This document shows, piece by piece, positions 6,363 through 13,384 of a stretch of DNA of 13,845 bases. Source of the stretch: Bog-564 sp035509915 (GTDB taxonomy: Bacteria > Actinomycetota > Acidimicrobiia > Acidimicrobiales > UBA8190). Under the pieces are notes generated by a model, which did no database searches, was not told the DNA's origin, and worked only from the letters and a program-made list of their open reading frames with translations. The position numbers were made by a program, and so were the translations under genes. The stretch spans positions 1 to 13,845 of the forward strand of contig DATKIB010000025.1 in NCBI GenBank assembly GCA_035509915.1. The letters run 5' to 3'. Each line of letters begins with the position of its first letter. The first letter of the stretch is position 1.

Positions 6363-6598
6363 CGATCTGCCAGCCGCAGCCGCGTCCGGATCGCGAGGAG
6401 CTGGACACGCTCGAGAGCGAGGAGGAGCAACCAGTGCGCTTCGCCTCGGTGCTCGTGTTCAACAAGCGCGAGGCGTTCGACCTCTGCGAGGCGTGTGCCG
6501 AGGCCGAGCGCGCCCTGTTGCGCTCGGGCAGGGTCAGTGAAGCGGCGCGCATGGCGGCGCTGTTCGAGCTCGCCGAGGGGCGGCTCGCGCTGAGATGA
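6359..6598 (+). CDS. Small hypothetical soluble protein coupled to the preceding gene
   Basis: A 79-residue protein I do not recognise. Its ATG overlaps the previous stop by 4 bp. It is rich in Glu and Ala, with a predicted helical C-terminal half (about residues 37-79) holding a CEAC motif in FDLCEACAEAERALL. Two cysteines alone do not make a zinc site. No membrane segment or signal peptide is seen. It probably works with the preceding membrane protein, judged only from the coupling. Confidence 0.6.
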   Translation: MTICQPQPRPDREELDTLESEEEQPVRFASVLVFNKREAFDLCEACAEAERALLRSGRVSEAARMAALFELAEGRLALR

Positions 6599-6627
6599 CT
6601 GCAGGGCCCCGGTAACGTCACCTGTGG

Positions 6628-6667
6628 GGCTGACGGGATCCGGCGCACAGCGCTCGAGCCGTCAGCC
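6628..6667 (+). promoter_or_regulatory. 9-bp inverted repeat in the moxR leader
   Basis: GGCTGACGG (6628-6636) and CCGTCAGCC (6659-6667) are perfect complements separated by 22 nt. The second arm ends 5 bp before the GGAGG ribosome binding site of moxR. It could be a leader stem-loop, the terminator of the two small genes upstream, or a pair of half-sites for a regulator; the CTGACG/CGTCAG cores are the same as in the palindrome at 26-44. Confidence 0.4.
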
Positions 6668-6684
6668 GAAGCGGAGGACCCGCT

Positions 6685-7674
6685 TTGTCATCTCATCAGT
6701 TTGCGGATTCCCCGGTGGTAGCAAGTGCAAGCGGGACAGTGGCTTCCGTCGATGGCGCGATCGCCCTGGGCCGGAGCCTGGTCGAGAACCTGAGCCGCGT
6801 CCTGCTGGGGGCGCCGTCGGCGGTGGCGGCGGCCGCCATGGCAGCCCTGTCGGGGGGCCACCTGCTGATCGAGGACGTACCCGGGGTGGGCAAGACCGTG
6901 CTGGCCCGGGCGCTGGCCGCCTCGCTCGGCACCGAGCTGTCACGCATCCAGGGCCATCCAGATCTGCTGCCATCGGATGTCACCGGCGTGTCGGTGTTCA
7001 GCGCCGAGGACGGCACATGGGAGTTTCGTCGGGGGCCGGTCTTCGCCCACGTGGTGCTGGTGGACGAGCTCAACCGCACCCCGCCGCGCACGCAGTCGGC
7101 GCTGCTCGAGACGATGGAGGAGCAGCAGGTCACGGTGGACGGCGAATCGTGGCCGCTGCCCACCCCGCACCTGGTGGTGGCCACCCAGAACCCCCACTCG
7201 CAGCTCGGCACCTACCCGTTGGTGTCGAGCCAGCTCGACCGCTTCTCCCTCTGCACCACCGTCGGCTACCCGGACTCCGAGACAGAAGCACGGCTGCTCC
7301 TGAACCAGGGTGGCAAGTTCGCCCTGCACGGGCTTCCGAAGGTGTGCGACGCCAGGGGCTGGCTGGCCGCCCAGCAGGCGACCGAGGCGGTCGAGGTCAG
7401 CCCGGTGATGGCGCATTACGCCGTCGAGCTGTCCCGAGCCACCCGCGCCGCCGCCGGAGTGCGTCTGGGGGCGAGCCCGAGGGCATCGATCTGGCTCGTC
7501 CGCACGGCCAAGGCCCACGCCGTGTTGTCGGGCCGGGGATACGTCGTGCCCGACGACGTCAAAGCCGTCGCGGTGCCCTGCCTGGCGCATCGCCTGGGGA
7601 CCGACGACGGCATCGGGCAGGCGGTCTCGGTGGTGCGAGGGGTGCTCGAGTCCACGCCGACCCCGCGCCCCTGA
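6685..7674 (+). CDS. MoxR-family AAA+ ATPase
   Basis: A 329-residue ATPase of the MoxR family, chaperone-like proteins that help assemble or activate partner complexes. Walker A is GVGKT at 67-71, and Walker B is LVDE at 125-128, in VVLVDELNRTPPRTQSALLE. The family segments EEQQVTVDG, VVATQNPHSQLGTYPL and QLDRFSL follow, and a sensor-2-like region GASPRASIWLVRTAKAHA lies near the C-terminus. The start is TTG at 6685 with GGAGG 7 bp upstream (6673-6677). The next gene, 14 bp downstream, carries a DUF58 domain and a transglutaminase; MoxR, DUF58 and transglutaminase genes commonly travel together. An open alternative frame across this gene is a composition artefact. Confidence 0.93.
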   Translation: MSSHQFADSPVVASASGTVASVDGAIALGRSLVENLSRVLLGAPSAVAAAAMAALSGGHLLIEDVPGVGKTVLARALAASLGTELSRIQGHPDLLPSDVTGVSVFSAEDGTWEFRRGPVFAHVVLVDELNRTPPRTQSALLETMEEQQVTVDGESWPLPTPHLVVATQNPHSQLGTYPLVSSQLDRFSLCTTVGYPDSETEARLLLNQGGKFALHGLPKVCDARGWLAAQQATEAVEVSPVMAHYAVELSRATRAAAGVRLGASPRASIWLVRTAKAHAVLSGRGYVVPDDVKAVAVPCLAHRLGTDDGIGQAVSVVRGVLESTPTPRP

Positions 7675-7688
7675 CCGGGGGGCTCGAG

Positions 7689-10600
7689 GTGCCCAGGCCG
7701 GAGCAGCCCCTCGCCCGAATCGCAGGCGCCGTGGGCCTGGCGGTCGGGTGGTTCGTGGTCGCCCACGAGGGTGGCTCGGGCTGGGTCCAGCTGCTGGGTG
7801 ACGTGCTGTGGGGAACGCTGCTCGTCGGCTTGGCCGGCCCGGGCGTCGCCTGCGCCCGGGCCCGGGCCAGGGTGGTCTCGTCCCCCACCGACGCCACCGC
7901 CGGCCTCCCCGTCATCCTCGCCGTCTCGGCCGGCACCCGGATGCGCCTCAGGCCCATCGATCCCCCCGGCCCCGTCACATTTCTGGGGCGGGACCGCGGT
8001 GCGACCGAGGAGCTCACCGTGGTACCGGAGCGCCGTGGCGTGCACCAGGAGCTGGTGGCCGAGCTGGCCAGCGCCGCCCCCTTCGGCATGCTGTGGTGGC
8101 GGCGCCAAGTGCGCCTACCCCTGGCGGGCGAGCTGGTGGTCGGGCCCCGGCTGGGGCCGGCCCGGCCGCAGGAGCCGACGCCCGAGGATCGCTGGGGAAC
8201 GGCGCCGGTGCTCGTGCCGGCGGCGGTGGGCGACGCCCGGGGCGTGCGCGACTACCGCGCCGGCGACCAGCGCCGGTGGGTGCACTGGGCCGCCACCGCC
8301 CACCGCGGCGAGTTGGTCGTACGCGAGATGGAGTCGCAGGCGGCCGAGCCGGTGGTGGTCGAGGCGCTGCTGCCTGCCGACCCCGAAGGCTCCGAGCGGG
8401 AGGCCGAGGTTGTCCTGGGGACGGTGGTGTCGCTGCTAGGCGCGGGGAGGGAGGTCGTCCTCGTCACGACCGAGGCCGCCGGTCGCCGACAGGCGCCGGT
8501 CACCAGCCGGGCCGACGCAGGCCGGCGCCTGGCCCGCGCCGTGGCCAGCGGGGTGACGCCCGCCGTGGCCAGCGGGGTGAAGCCCGGCGCGGCCAGCGGG
8601 GTGACGCCCGGTGCGCCCGGTGCTCTGGTCCTCCCGGCCGAGAGTCAGGCGCCGCCGGCCGGGCCCAGGGTCGAGCTGGGCCAACGGCGCTCGCTGCCGG
8701 CGCTCCTGCTCGAGCGGGTGCGTGAGGCCAACCGCCCCCCACCGCCCGTGGACTCGGTCGGCTTGCGGCTGGCCTGTGCCGTCGCGGTGCTCATCGGCCT
8801 CGCCGCCGTGAGGTCCCAGGGCGAGGTCTCGACAGCCGTCGCCACGCTCGGCGCCGGGGCCGTGGTGGCCGGGATGCTGCTCTCCTACCGGCTTCGGGCA
8901 GCGCCGCCCATGTGGCTCAAGCCTGTGCTGGCCGTCGCCTCCATCGCCGCCTTCGTCTGGTTCTTCCACCAGCTCTCGGGACAGCCGCTCTACGACGTGT
9001 CCACGGTCGAGGACCCTTTGGCCTCACTGTTCGTCGCCATGATCGCCATCCACTCCTTCGACGTCCCGGCGCGGCGCGACCTGTCCTTCACGTTGGCGGG
9101 ATCCGCGGCGCTCATGGCCGTGGCCGCTTCCCAGGCCACCGACATGAGCTTCGGCCTCTACGCCCTGGCCTGGATGGCAGTCGGCTTCTGGGCGCTGCTG
9201 GCCATGTGGGCGTCGGCCAGCGGGGGTGGCCGGGTGCGGGCCCGGACGGCCGGAGCCTCGCTGGCGGCGACTGCGCTGCCGGCGCTGGCCGCCTTGCTCG
9301 TCCTCCCGGCGCCGGCCGTCGGGGGGCAGTTCGACTTCCCCATCGCCCCGGGCGGCGGCGGAGCTCTGGCGATTCCCTTCGGACTTGCCGGCGACGCCGG
9401 AGCGGCCTCGGAGCCGGCGCGGCCGGGCAGTACCGCCGGGCGAAGCCGGGTAGGGGGGTTCACCGGCTTCGCCACCCGGCTCGACACCGCCCTGCGCGGC
9501 ACGCTCGGCAGCACGGAGGTGATGCGGGTCCGGGCCCAGTTCCCCTCGTACTGGGTCGGAGAGACCTTCGACCGCTGGGGCGGCGAGAGCTGGGCAGCCA
9601 GCATCACCACTCCCACCAAGCTCGCCGGCGGATCGCCGTTCATCGTCCCGTCCACCGCGGAGCAGGCCCGCTCGGGGGCGGCCGACCTGCAGACCTTCTA
9701 CATGGTGTCCTCCACGCCCAACCTCGTGCTCCACGCCGAGGACGCCCAGAAGGTGTGGTTCCCGACCCACGACATCTTCCTGCGCGACGACGGCACGATC
9801 GTCTCGCCGATCGGCCTCGGCGCCGGCGCCATCTACACGGTGCGCTCGGTCATCTCCACGCCCAGCCCGAACGAGCTGCGGGCCGCCGGTACCGGGTCGC
9901 CCACTGCGGGGCTCGACACCAAGCTGGCCCGGCGCTACCTGGAACTCCCGTATGCGTACCCCAGAGCAGCGGCGCTGGCCGCCCAGGTGACGGCGGGGAC
10001 GACCAACACCTACGACAAGGTGGAGGAGCTCGTCTCGTGGATCGGGCTGCACACCCGGTACTCGACCGACATCCCGCCCCTTCCGTCAGGCGCCGATACC
10101 GTCAACGAGTTCCTGTTCGGTGACCGGGTCGGCTTCTGCGAGCAGATCTCCACCGCCTTGGCCGTCATGCTGCGCACGCTCGGGATCCCTGCACGCGAGG
10201 CGGTCGGTTACGTCCCCGGCCCCTACAACCCGATCACCGACCTCTACGACGTCCAGGCCCGTGACGCGCACGCCTGGGTGCAGGTGTGGTTCCCCGGCGA
10301 CGGCTGGCAGAGCTTCGACCCGACCGCTGTGGTGCCCCTGGCCAACCCGAGTCCCGGCGGCACCCTGCTGGGCCAGGCCGGCAACGTCCTGAGCACGACC
10401 CCGGTCATAGCCCTGGGCGCCGCCGCACTGGCGCTGTCGGCGGGCTGGCTCGTGGTGGACCTCCGCCGGCGGCGTCCGAAGACACCTGCGCTGGCGGCCG
10501 CGCGCCGCATGGAGCGCGTCGGCGCCCGCGCCGGGCGGCCCCGGCGGCCGGCAGAGACGTTGGCCGAGTACGCCGGGACCCTCGAGTGCCTCGAGCAGGC

Positions 10601-10760
10601 GCCGCCGGGGGCCTGGCGCCGGCTGGCCAGCACGGTCGAGGCGGCCGCGTACGGCGACCCGCGCACGGCGCACGCCGCCGAAGCGGCGCTGCGCGGTCAA
10701 ACGGCCTGGGACCCCGAGCCCTCCGGCTCGAACTCGAGCGAGAGCGAGTTGATGCAGTAG
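7689..10760 (+). CDS. Fused DUF58 and TgpA-like membrane transglutaminase protein
   Basis: A 1023-residue membrane protein. Two N-terminal helices (about 11-25 and 35-52) and a cytoplasmic domain with GVRDYRAGDQRRWVHW (185-200) are typical of DUF58. A linker with an 8-residue tandem repeat (285-308) follows. About seven membrane helices come next, between residues 357 and 538, as in the DUF3488 part of TgpA. A large outer domain holds the transglutaminase triad C817 (GFCEQ), H861 (DAHAW) and D877 (SFDPTA). A last helix (906-925) and a cytoplasmic tail resembling DUF4129 close the protein. DUF58 and TgpA are usually separate genes next to moxR. The GTG start at 7689 is the first suitable one after the moxR stop. 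The role is probably envelope assembly or protein crosslinking/proteolysis; no substrate can be named. The last 64 bp overlap msrB. Confidence 0.88.
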   Translation: MPRPEQPLARIAGAVGLAVGWFVVAHEGGSGWVQLLGDVLWGTLLVGLAGPGVACARARARVVSSPTDATAGLPVILAVSAGTRMRLRPIDPPGPVTFLGRDRGATEELTVVPERRGVHQELVAELASAAPFGMLWWRRQVRLPLAGELVVGPRLGPARPQEPTPEDRWGTAPVLVPAAVGDARGVRDYRAGDQRRWVHWAATAHRGELVVREMESQAAEPVVVEALLPADPEGSEREAEVVLGTVVSLLGAGREVVLVTTEAAGRRQAPVTSRADAGRRLARAVASGVTPAVASGVKPGAASGVTPGAPGALVLPAESQAPPAGPRVELGQRRSLPALLLERVREANRPPPPVDSVGLRLACAVAVLIGLAAVRSQGEVSTAVATLGAGAVVAGMLLSYRLRAAPPMWLKPVLAVASIAAFVWFFHQLSGQPLYDVSTVEDPLASLFVAMIAIHSFDVPARRDLSFTLAGSAALMAVAASQATDMSFGLYALAWMAVGFWALLAMWASASGGGRVRARTAGASLAATALPALAALLVLPAPAVGGQFDFPIAPGGGGALAIPFGLAGDAGAASEPARPGSTAGRSRVGGFTGFATRLDTALRGTLGSTEVMRVRAQFPSYWVGETFDRWGGESWAASITTPTKLAGGSPFIVPSTAEQARSGAADLQTFYMVSSTPNLVLHAEDAQKVWFPTHDIFLRDDGTIVSPIGLGAGAIYTVRSVISTPSPNELRAAGTGSPTAGLDTKLARRYLELPYAYPRAAALAAQVTAGTTNTYDKVEELVSWIGLHTRYSTDIPPLPSGADTVNEFLFGDRVGFCEQISTALAVMLRTLGIPAREAVGYVPGPYNPITDLYDVQARDAHAWVQVWFPGDGWQSFDPTAVVPLANPSPGGTLLGQAGNVLSTTPVIALGAAALALSAGWLVVDLRRRRPKTPALAAARRMERVGARAGRPRRPAETLAEYAGTLECLEQAPPGAWRRLASTVEAAAYGDPRTAHAAEAALRGQTAWDPEPSGSNSSESELMQ
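8541..8612 (+). repeat. Three tandem 24-bp repeats inside the DUF58-TgpA linker
   Basis: Three consecutive 24-bp units (8541-8564, 8565-8588, 8589-8612) differ at only a few bases. Each is in frame and encodes an octapeptide: VASGVTPA, VASGVKPG, AASGVTPG. The repeat lengthens a flexible Pro/Gly/Ala linker between the cytoplasmic DUF58 domain and the first helix of the TgpA part. Copy number may vary between strains by slippage. Confidence 0.9.
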
Positions 10761-11113
10761 CGCATGCCGGTCGGTGCGGGTCCGTCCGGGAAGACGTGGC
10801 CCAGATGTCCTCCACAGCGGGCACAAGTGATCTCGACGCGGCGCATGCCGAAGGTGCGGTCCTCGTGTTCGTCGACCACGCCGTCGGCGGCCGCCTTCGT
10901 GAAGCTCGGCCAGCCCGATCCCGAGTCGAACTTGTCGTCCGAGCGAAACAGCGCGGCTCCGCACGCCGCGCATCTGAACAGGCCAGGGTCGTGCACGTCG
11001 AGCAGGGCCCCGGTCCAAGCGGGTTCGGTGCCCTTCTCCCGCAGGACGTGGTAGCGATCCGCCGGCAGCTCGGCCTTCCACTCGTCTTCTGTCTTCGCGA
11101 TCTCAGGGCTCAT
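10697..11113 (-). CDS. msrB: Peptide-methionine (R)-S-oxide reductase
   Basis: A 138-residue MsrB, which reduces methionine-R-sulfoxide in oxidised proteins. The zinc cysteines are C48, C51, C97 and C100 (CAAC and CARC). SGSGWPSF (64-71), GHLGHVFPDGP and catalytic C120 in RYCINS are all present. In many homologues the second serine of SGSGW (S66) is a cysteine that resolves the sulfenic acid; here that residue is missing, so recycling may use another thiol. The ATG at 11113 has an AGAGGA 5 bp upstream on the - strand (11119-11124). The gene converges on the DUF58-TgpA gene, and their 3' ends overlap by 64 bp, including the C120 codon (10754-10756). It is divergent from the FadE30-like gene. 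Confidence 0.95.
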   Translation of the reverse strand: MSPEIAKTEDEWKAELPADRYHVLREKGTEPAWTGALLDVHDPGLFRCAACGAALFRSDDKFDSGSGWPSFTKAAADGVVDEHEDRTFGMRRVEITCARCGGHLGHVFPDGPAPTGMRYCINSLSLEFEPEGSGSQAV

Positions 11114-11309
11114 CTCGGTCCTCTCGTTGCTCTCGGATCTACCCGGGCGGCGAGGCAGCCTGCACCTCGGCTGTTCAAGAAATACAACCAGGCGCGGGCA
11201 CGGGCTGTTCCGCGGGTTCTGCCAGGATCGACAGAGGTCCGATGAAGGCCCTTTGGTAGCGTCGTCGCGCCGACCTGCCCCGGCCGGGGGCCCGGTCGTC
11301 GAAAGAGCC
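11114..11309. promoter_or_regulatory. 196-bp divergent promoter region between msrB and the FadE30-like gene
   Basis: This gap must hold promoters in both directions. On the - strand, TAGATC (11136-11141) could be the msrB -10, about 22 bp before its start, but no -35 is evident. On the + strand, TAGCGT (11257-11262) is a possible -10 for the dehydrogenase operon. An AT-richer island (11174-11188, containing TTCAAGAAATACAAC) stands out in the GC-rich background. I did not find a convincing KstR2-type palindrome. Confidence 0.3.
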
Positions 11310-12563
11310 ATGGACCTGCGCGACAGCCCCGAGGACGCCACCTTCCGGGCGGAGGCGCGCTCGTGGCTCGAGGCCAACCTCACCGGCCAGTTCGCCCTTG
11401 CGCGCGGCCTCGGGTACGCGGGCTCCCAGCACGAGGGCCGTGACGTCCGCATGGCATGGGAGCGTCACCTCGGCGAGGCGGGATGGACCTGCGTCGGATG
11501 GCCGGCCAGCTCGGGCGGCCGCGGCGCCACGATGTCGCAGCAGGTGATCTGGAACGAGGAGTACGTGCGGGCCGGCGGTCCCGCGCGAGTGGGCGTCATG
11601 GGGGAAGGGCTGCTCGGGCCCACCCTGATCGCCTACGGGACCGAAGAGCAAAAGCGCCGGTTCCTCGACCCGATCCGCCTCGGGACAGAGTTCTGGTGCC
11701 AGGGCTATTCCGAGCCGGGTGCAGGCTCGGATCTTGCCGGGCTCCAGACGAGAGCGGTGCTCGACGGCGACGAATGGGTGGTGAGCGGCCAGAAGGTCTG
11801 GACCTCCTACGCGCAATGGTCGCAGTGGTGCTTCGTGCTGTGCCGCACGGACCCGGATTCCACCCGCCACCACGGCCTGTCGTACCTGCTCGTGCCCATG
11901 GACCAAGAGGGCATAGAGGTGCGCCCGATTCGCCAGATCATGGGCACCTCCGAGTTCAACGAGGTCTTCTTCGACGGAGCGCGCACCTCGGCAGACATGG
12001 TGGTGGGAGAGGTCGACGACGGCTGGCGAGTGGCGCTCGCGACCTTGGCGTTCGAGCGGGGCGCGGGCCTGCTCGGCGACATCCTCCAGTTCAACCGGCA
12101 GCTCGACGAGGTGATCGAGACCGCGCAGAAGAACGGGAGGGTGCACGATCCGGTCATCAGGCAACGCCTCGCCGACGCATGGGGCCGGCTCTACGTGCTC
12201 CGCCTGAACGTCCTTCGATCGCTCACCGGCATCGAAGGCCCCGTGGCGTCCCCGCAATCCTCGATCGCAAAGCTGTTCTGGGCCAACTGGCACCGCGGCC
12301 TCGGAGAGCTGGCTCTCGACGTGGAGGGAACCGAGGCGACCGTCGCCGGCGTGCACGTTCGTAGTGCGCCGGGGCATCCAGGAGCCGAGCCCGTGGCGGA
12401 CGGAGCCGATGCATACGAGCCGTACCTGCTCACCGAGGCCCAGCGCATCTTCCTGTTCTCGCGTGCAGAGACCATCTACGGAGGCTCCAACGAGATCCAG
12501 CGCAACATAATCGGCGAAAGGGTCCTCGGGCTCCCTCCCGAGCCGAAGGCGCCCTCCCGGTGA
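11310..12563 (+). CDS. fadE30: Acyl-CoA dehydrogenase, FadE30-like (steroid C/D-ring catabolism)
   Basis: A 417-residue acyl-CoA dehydrogenase. Landmarks are WCQGYSEPGAGSDLAGLQTR, GQKVWTS, SQWCFVL, E249 in TLAFERG (the probable catalytic base), AKLFWANWHRGLGELALDV and the C-terminal YGGSNEIQRNIIGERVLGLP. These segments strongly recall mycobacterial FadE30, which acts on the CoA thioester of the steroid C/D-ring intermediate HIP. The following genes, IpdF-like and FadD3-like, match that assignment. The protein is about 30 residues longer than I recall for FadE30, owing to a segment near 338-373. Like the dehydrogenase at 1296 it lacks the RxQFG motif, but no beta-type partner is adjacent. The ATG at 11310 gives the usual N-terminus; the open frame upstream is in the intergenic region. 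Recognition is from memory of the family. Confidence 0.85.
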   Translation: MDLRDSPEDATFRAEARSWLEANLTGQFALARGLGYAGSQHEGRDVRMAWERHLGEAGWTCVGWPASSGGRGATMSQQVIWNEEYVRAGGPARVGVMGEGLLGPTLIAYGTEEQKRRFLDPIRLGTEFWCQGYSEPGAGSDLAGLQTRAVLDGDEWVVSGQKVWTSYAQWSQWCFVLCRTDPDSTRHHGLSYLLVPMDQEGIEVRPIRQIMGTSEFNEVFFDGARTSADMVVGEVDDGWRVALATLAFERGAGLLGDILQFNRQLDEVIETAQKNGRVHDPVIRQRLADAWGRLYVLRLNVLRSLTGIEGPVASPQSSIAKLFWANWHRGLGELALDVEGTEATVAGVHVRSAPGHPGAEPVADGADAYEPYLLTEAQRIFLFSRAETIYGGSNEIQRNIIGERVLGLPPEPKAPSR

Positions 12564-13342
12564 TGCCCGACGCACCGAAAGCCCCCGCCCCGCACGCACT
12601 CCTCGAGGGGAAGGTGGTGGTCGTCACCGCAGCGGCCGGCACGGGCATCGGCTTCGCAACGGCGCGCAGGTGCGCCGAGGAGGGTGCAACGGTCGTCGTC
12701 TCAGACGCCCACGAGCGCCGCCTTGCCGAAGCGGCGGACGCGCTGGCGGAGTTGTCGGGGACCCGGCCTCTCGCAATACCGTGCAACGTGTCCGTCGAGG
12801 AGCAGGTCGCGAACCTCTACGGATCGGCGGTGGCGGAGCACGGACGCATCGACGTCGCGGTCAACAACGCGGGCCTCGGTGGCAACACCCCCATAGTCGA
12901 GATGACCGACGAGCAATGGTCGGCGGTGCTGGACGTCACCCTCACCGGCACGTTCAGGTGCACCCGGACGGTGCTGCGCCACTTCTACGAGCGTGGCTCG
13001 GGCGTGGTGGTGAACAACGCCTCCGTCCTCGGATGGCGTGCCCAGGCCAACCAGGCCCACTACGCGGCGGCGAAGGCGGGGGTGATGGCCCTCACGCGGT
13101 GCGCGGCGGCCGAGGCCGCGCCCCACGGGGTACGCGTGAACGCCGTGTCGCCGAGCCTCGCGGTCCACCCGTTCCTCAACCGGGTCTTCCCCGACGAGGA
13201 GCTCGAGCGACTGAGGCAGCAGGAGCTCTTCGGGCGCTCGGCGGAGGTCTGGGAGGTGGCGAACGTCGTGGTGTTCCTGGCCAGCGACTATTCCTCGTAC
13301 ATGAGCGGCGAGATCGTCTCCGTCTCGAGCCAGCACCCGTGA
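12563..13342 (+). CDS. ipdF: Short-chain dehydrogenase/reductase, IpdF-like
   Basis: A 259-residue classical SDR. The NAD(P) motif is T22-A-A-A-G-T-G-I-G30, NNAG is at 101-104, and the catalytic residues are S154, Y167 and K171. NNASVLGWRAQ, HYAAAKAGVMALTRC and the C-terminal SDYSSYMSGE...SSQHP closely recall IpdF (Rv3559c type), a hydroxyacyl-CoA dehydrogenase of steroid C/D-ring breakdown. The ATG at 12563 overlaps the previous stop by one base (TGATG); a GTG at 12560, overlapping by 4 bp, would add one residue. It lies between the FadE30-like and FadD3-like genes, an arrangement that matches the mycobacterial neighbourhood. The SDR assignment is certain; the specific role is inferred. Confidence 0.88.
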   Translation: MPDAPKAPAPHALLEGKVVVVTAAAGTGIGFATARRCAEEGATVVVSDAHERRLAEAADALAELSGTRPLAIPCNVSVEEQVANLYGSAVAEHGRIDVAVNNAGLGGNTPIVEMTDEQWSAVLDVTLTGTFRCTRTVLRHFYERGSGVVVNNASVLGWRAQANQAHYAAAKAGVMALTRCAAAEAAPHGVRVNAVSPSLAVHPFLNRVFPDEELERLRQQELFGRSAEVWEVANVVVFLASDYSSYMSGEIVSVSSQHP

Positions 13343-13354
13343 CCCATCGGGTGC
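13333..13354 (+). other. Short hairpin across the ipdF-like stop codon
   Basis: GCACCCG (13333-13339) and CGGGTGC (13348-13354) form a 7-bp stem with an 8-nt loop that contains the stop codon. There is no U tract, and the next gene of the same operon starts 31 bp later, so it may attenuate or stabilise the transcript rather than end it. Confidence 0.35.
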
Positions 13355-13384
13355 GATCTGTGGGTGACTGCCGGGTGCCACCTC

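Noticed and set aside
6624..10760. A 1378-residue open frame reading through moxR into the DUF58-TgpA gene
   Set aside because: The first 355 codons are an out-of-frame, Arg/Gly/Pro-rich reading of moxR. The true start is GTG 7689.
11174..11188. TTCAAGAAATACAAC considered as a KstR2 binding site
   Set aside because: It lacks the inverted CAAG/CTTG symmetry of that motif.
10286..11245. A + strand open frame of 319 codons across msrB
   Set aside because: It is out of frame with the DUF58-TgpA gene and antisense to clearly conserved msrB; its translation shows no domain.
11175..12599. A - strand open frame of 474 codons opposite the FadE30-like gene
   Set aside because: Mirror frame of a strongly conserved gene; no domain or ribosome binding site.
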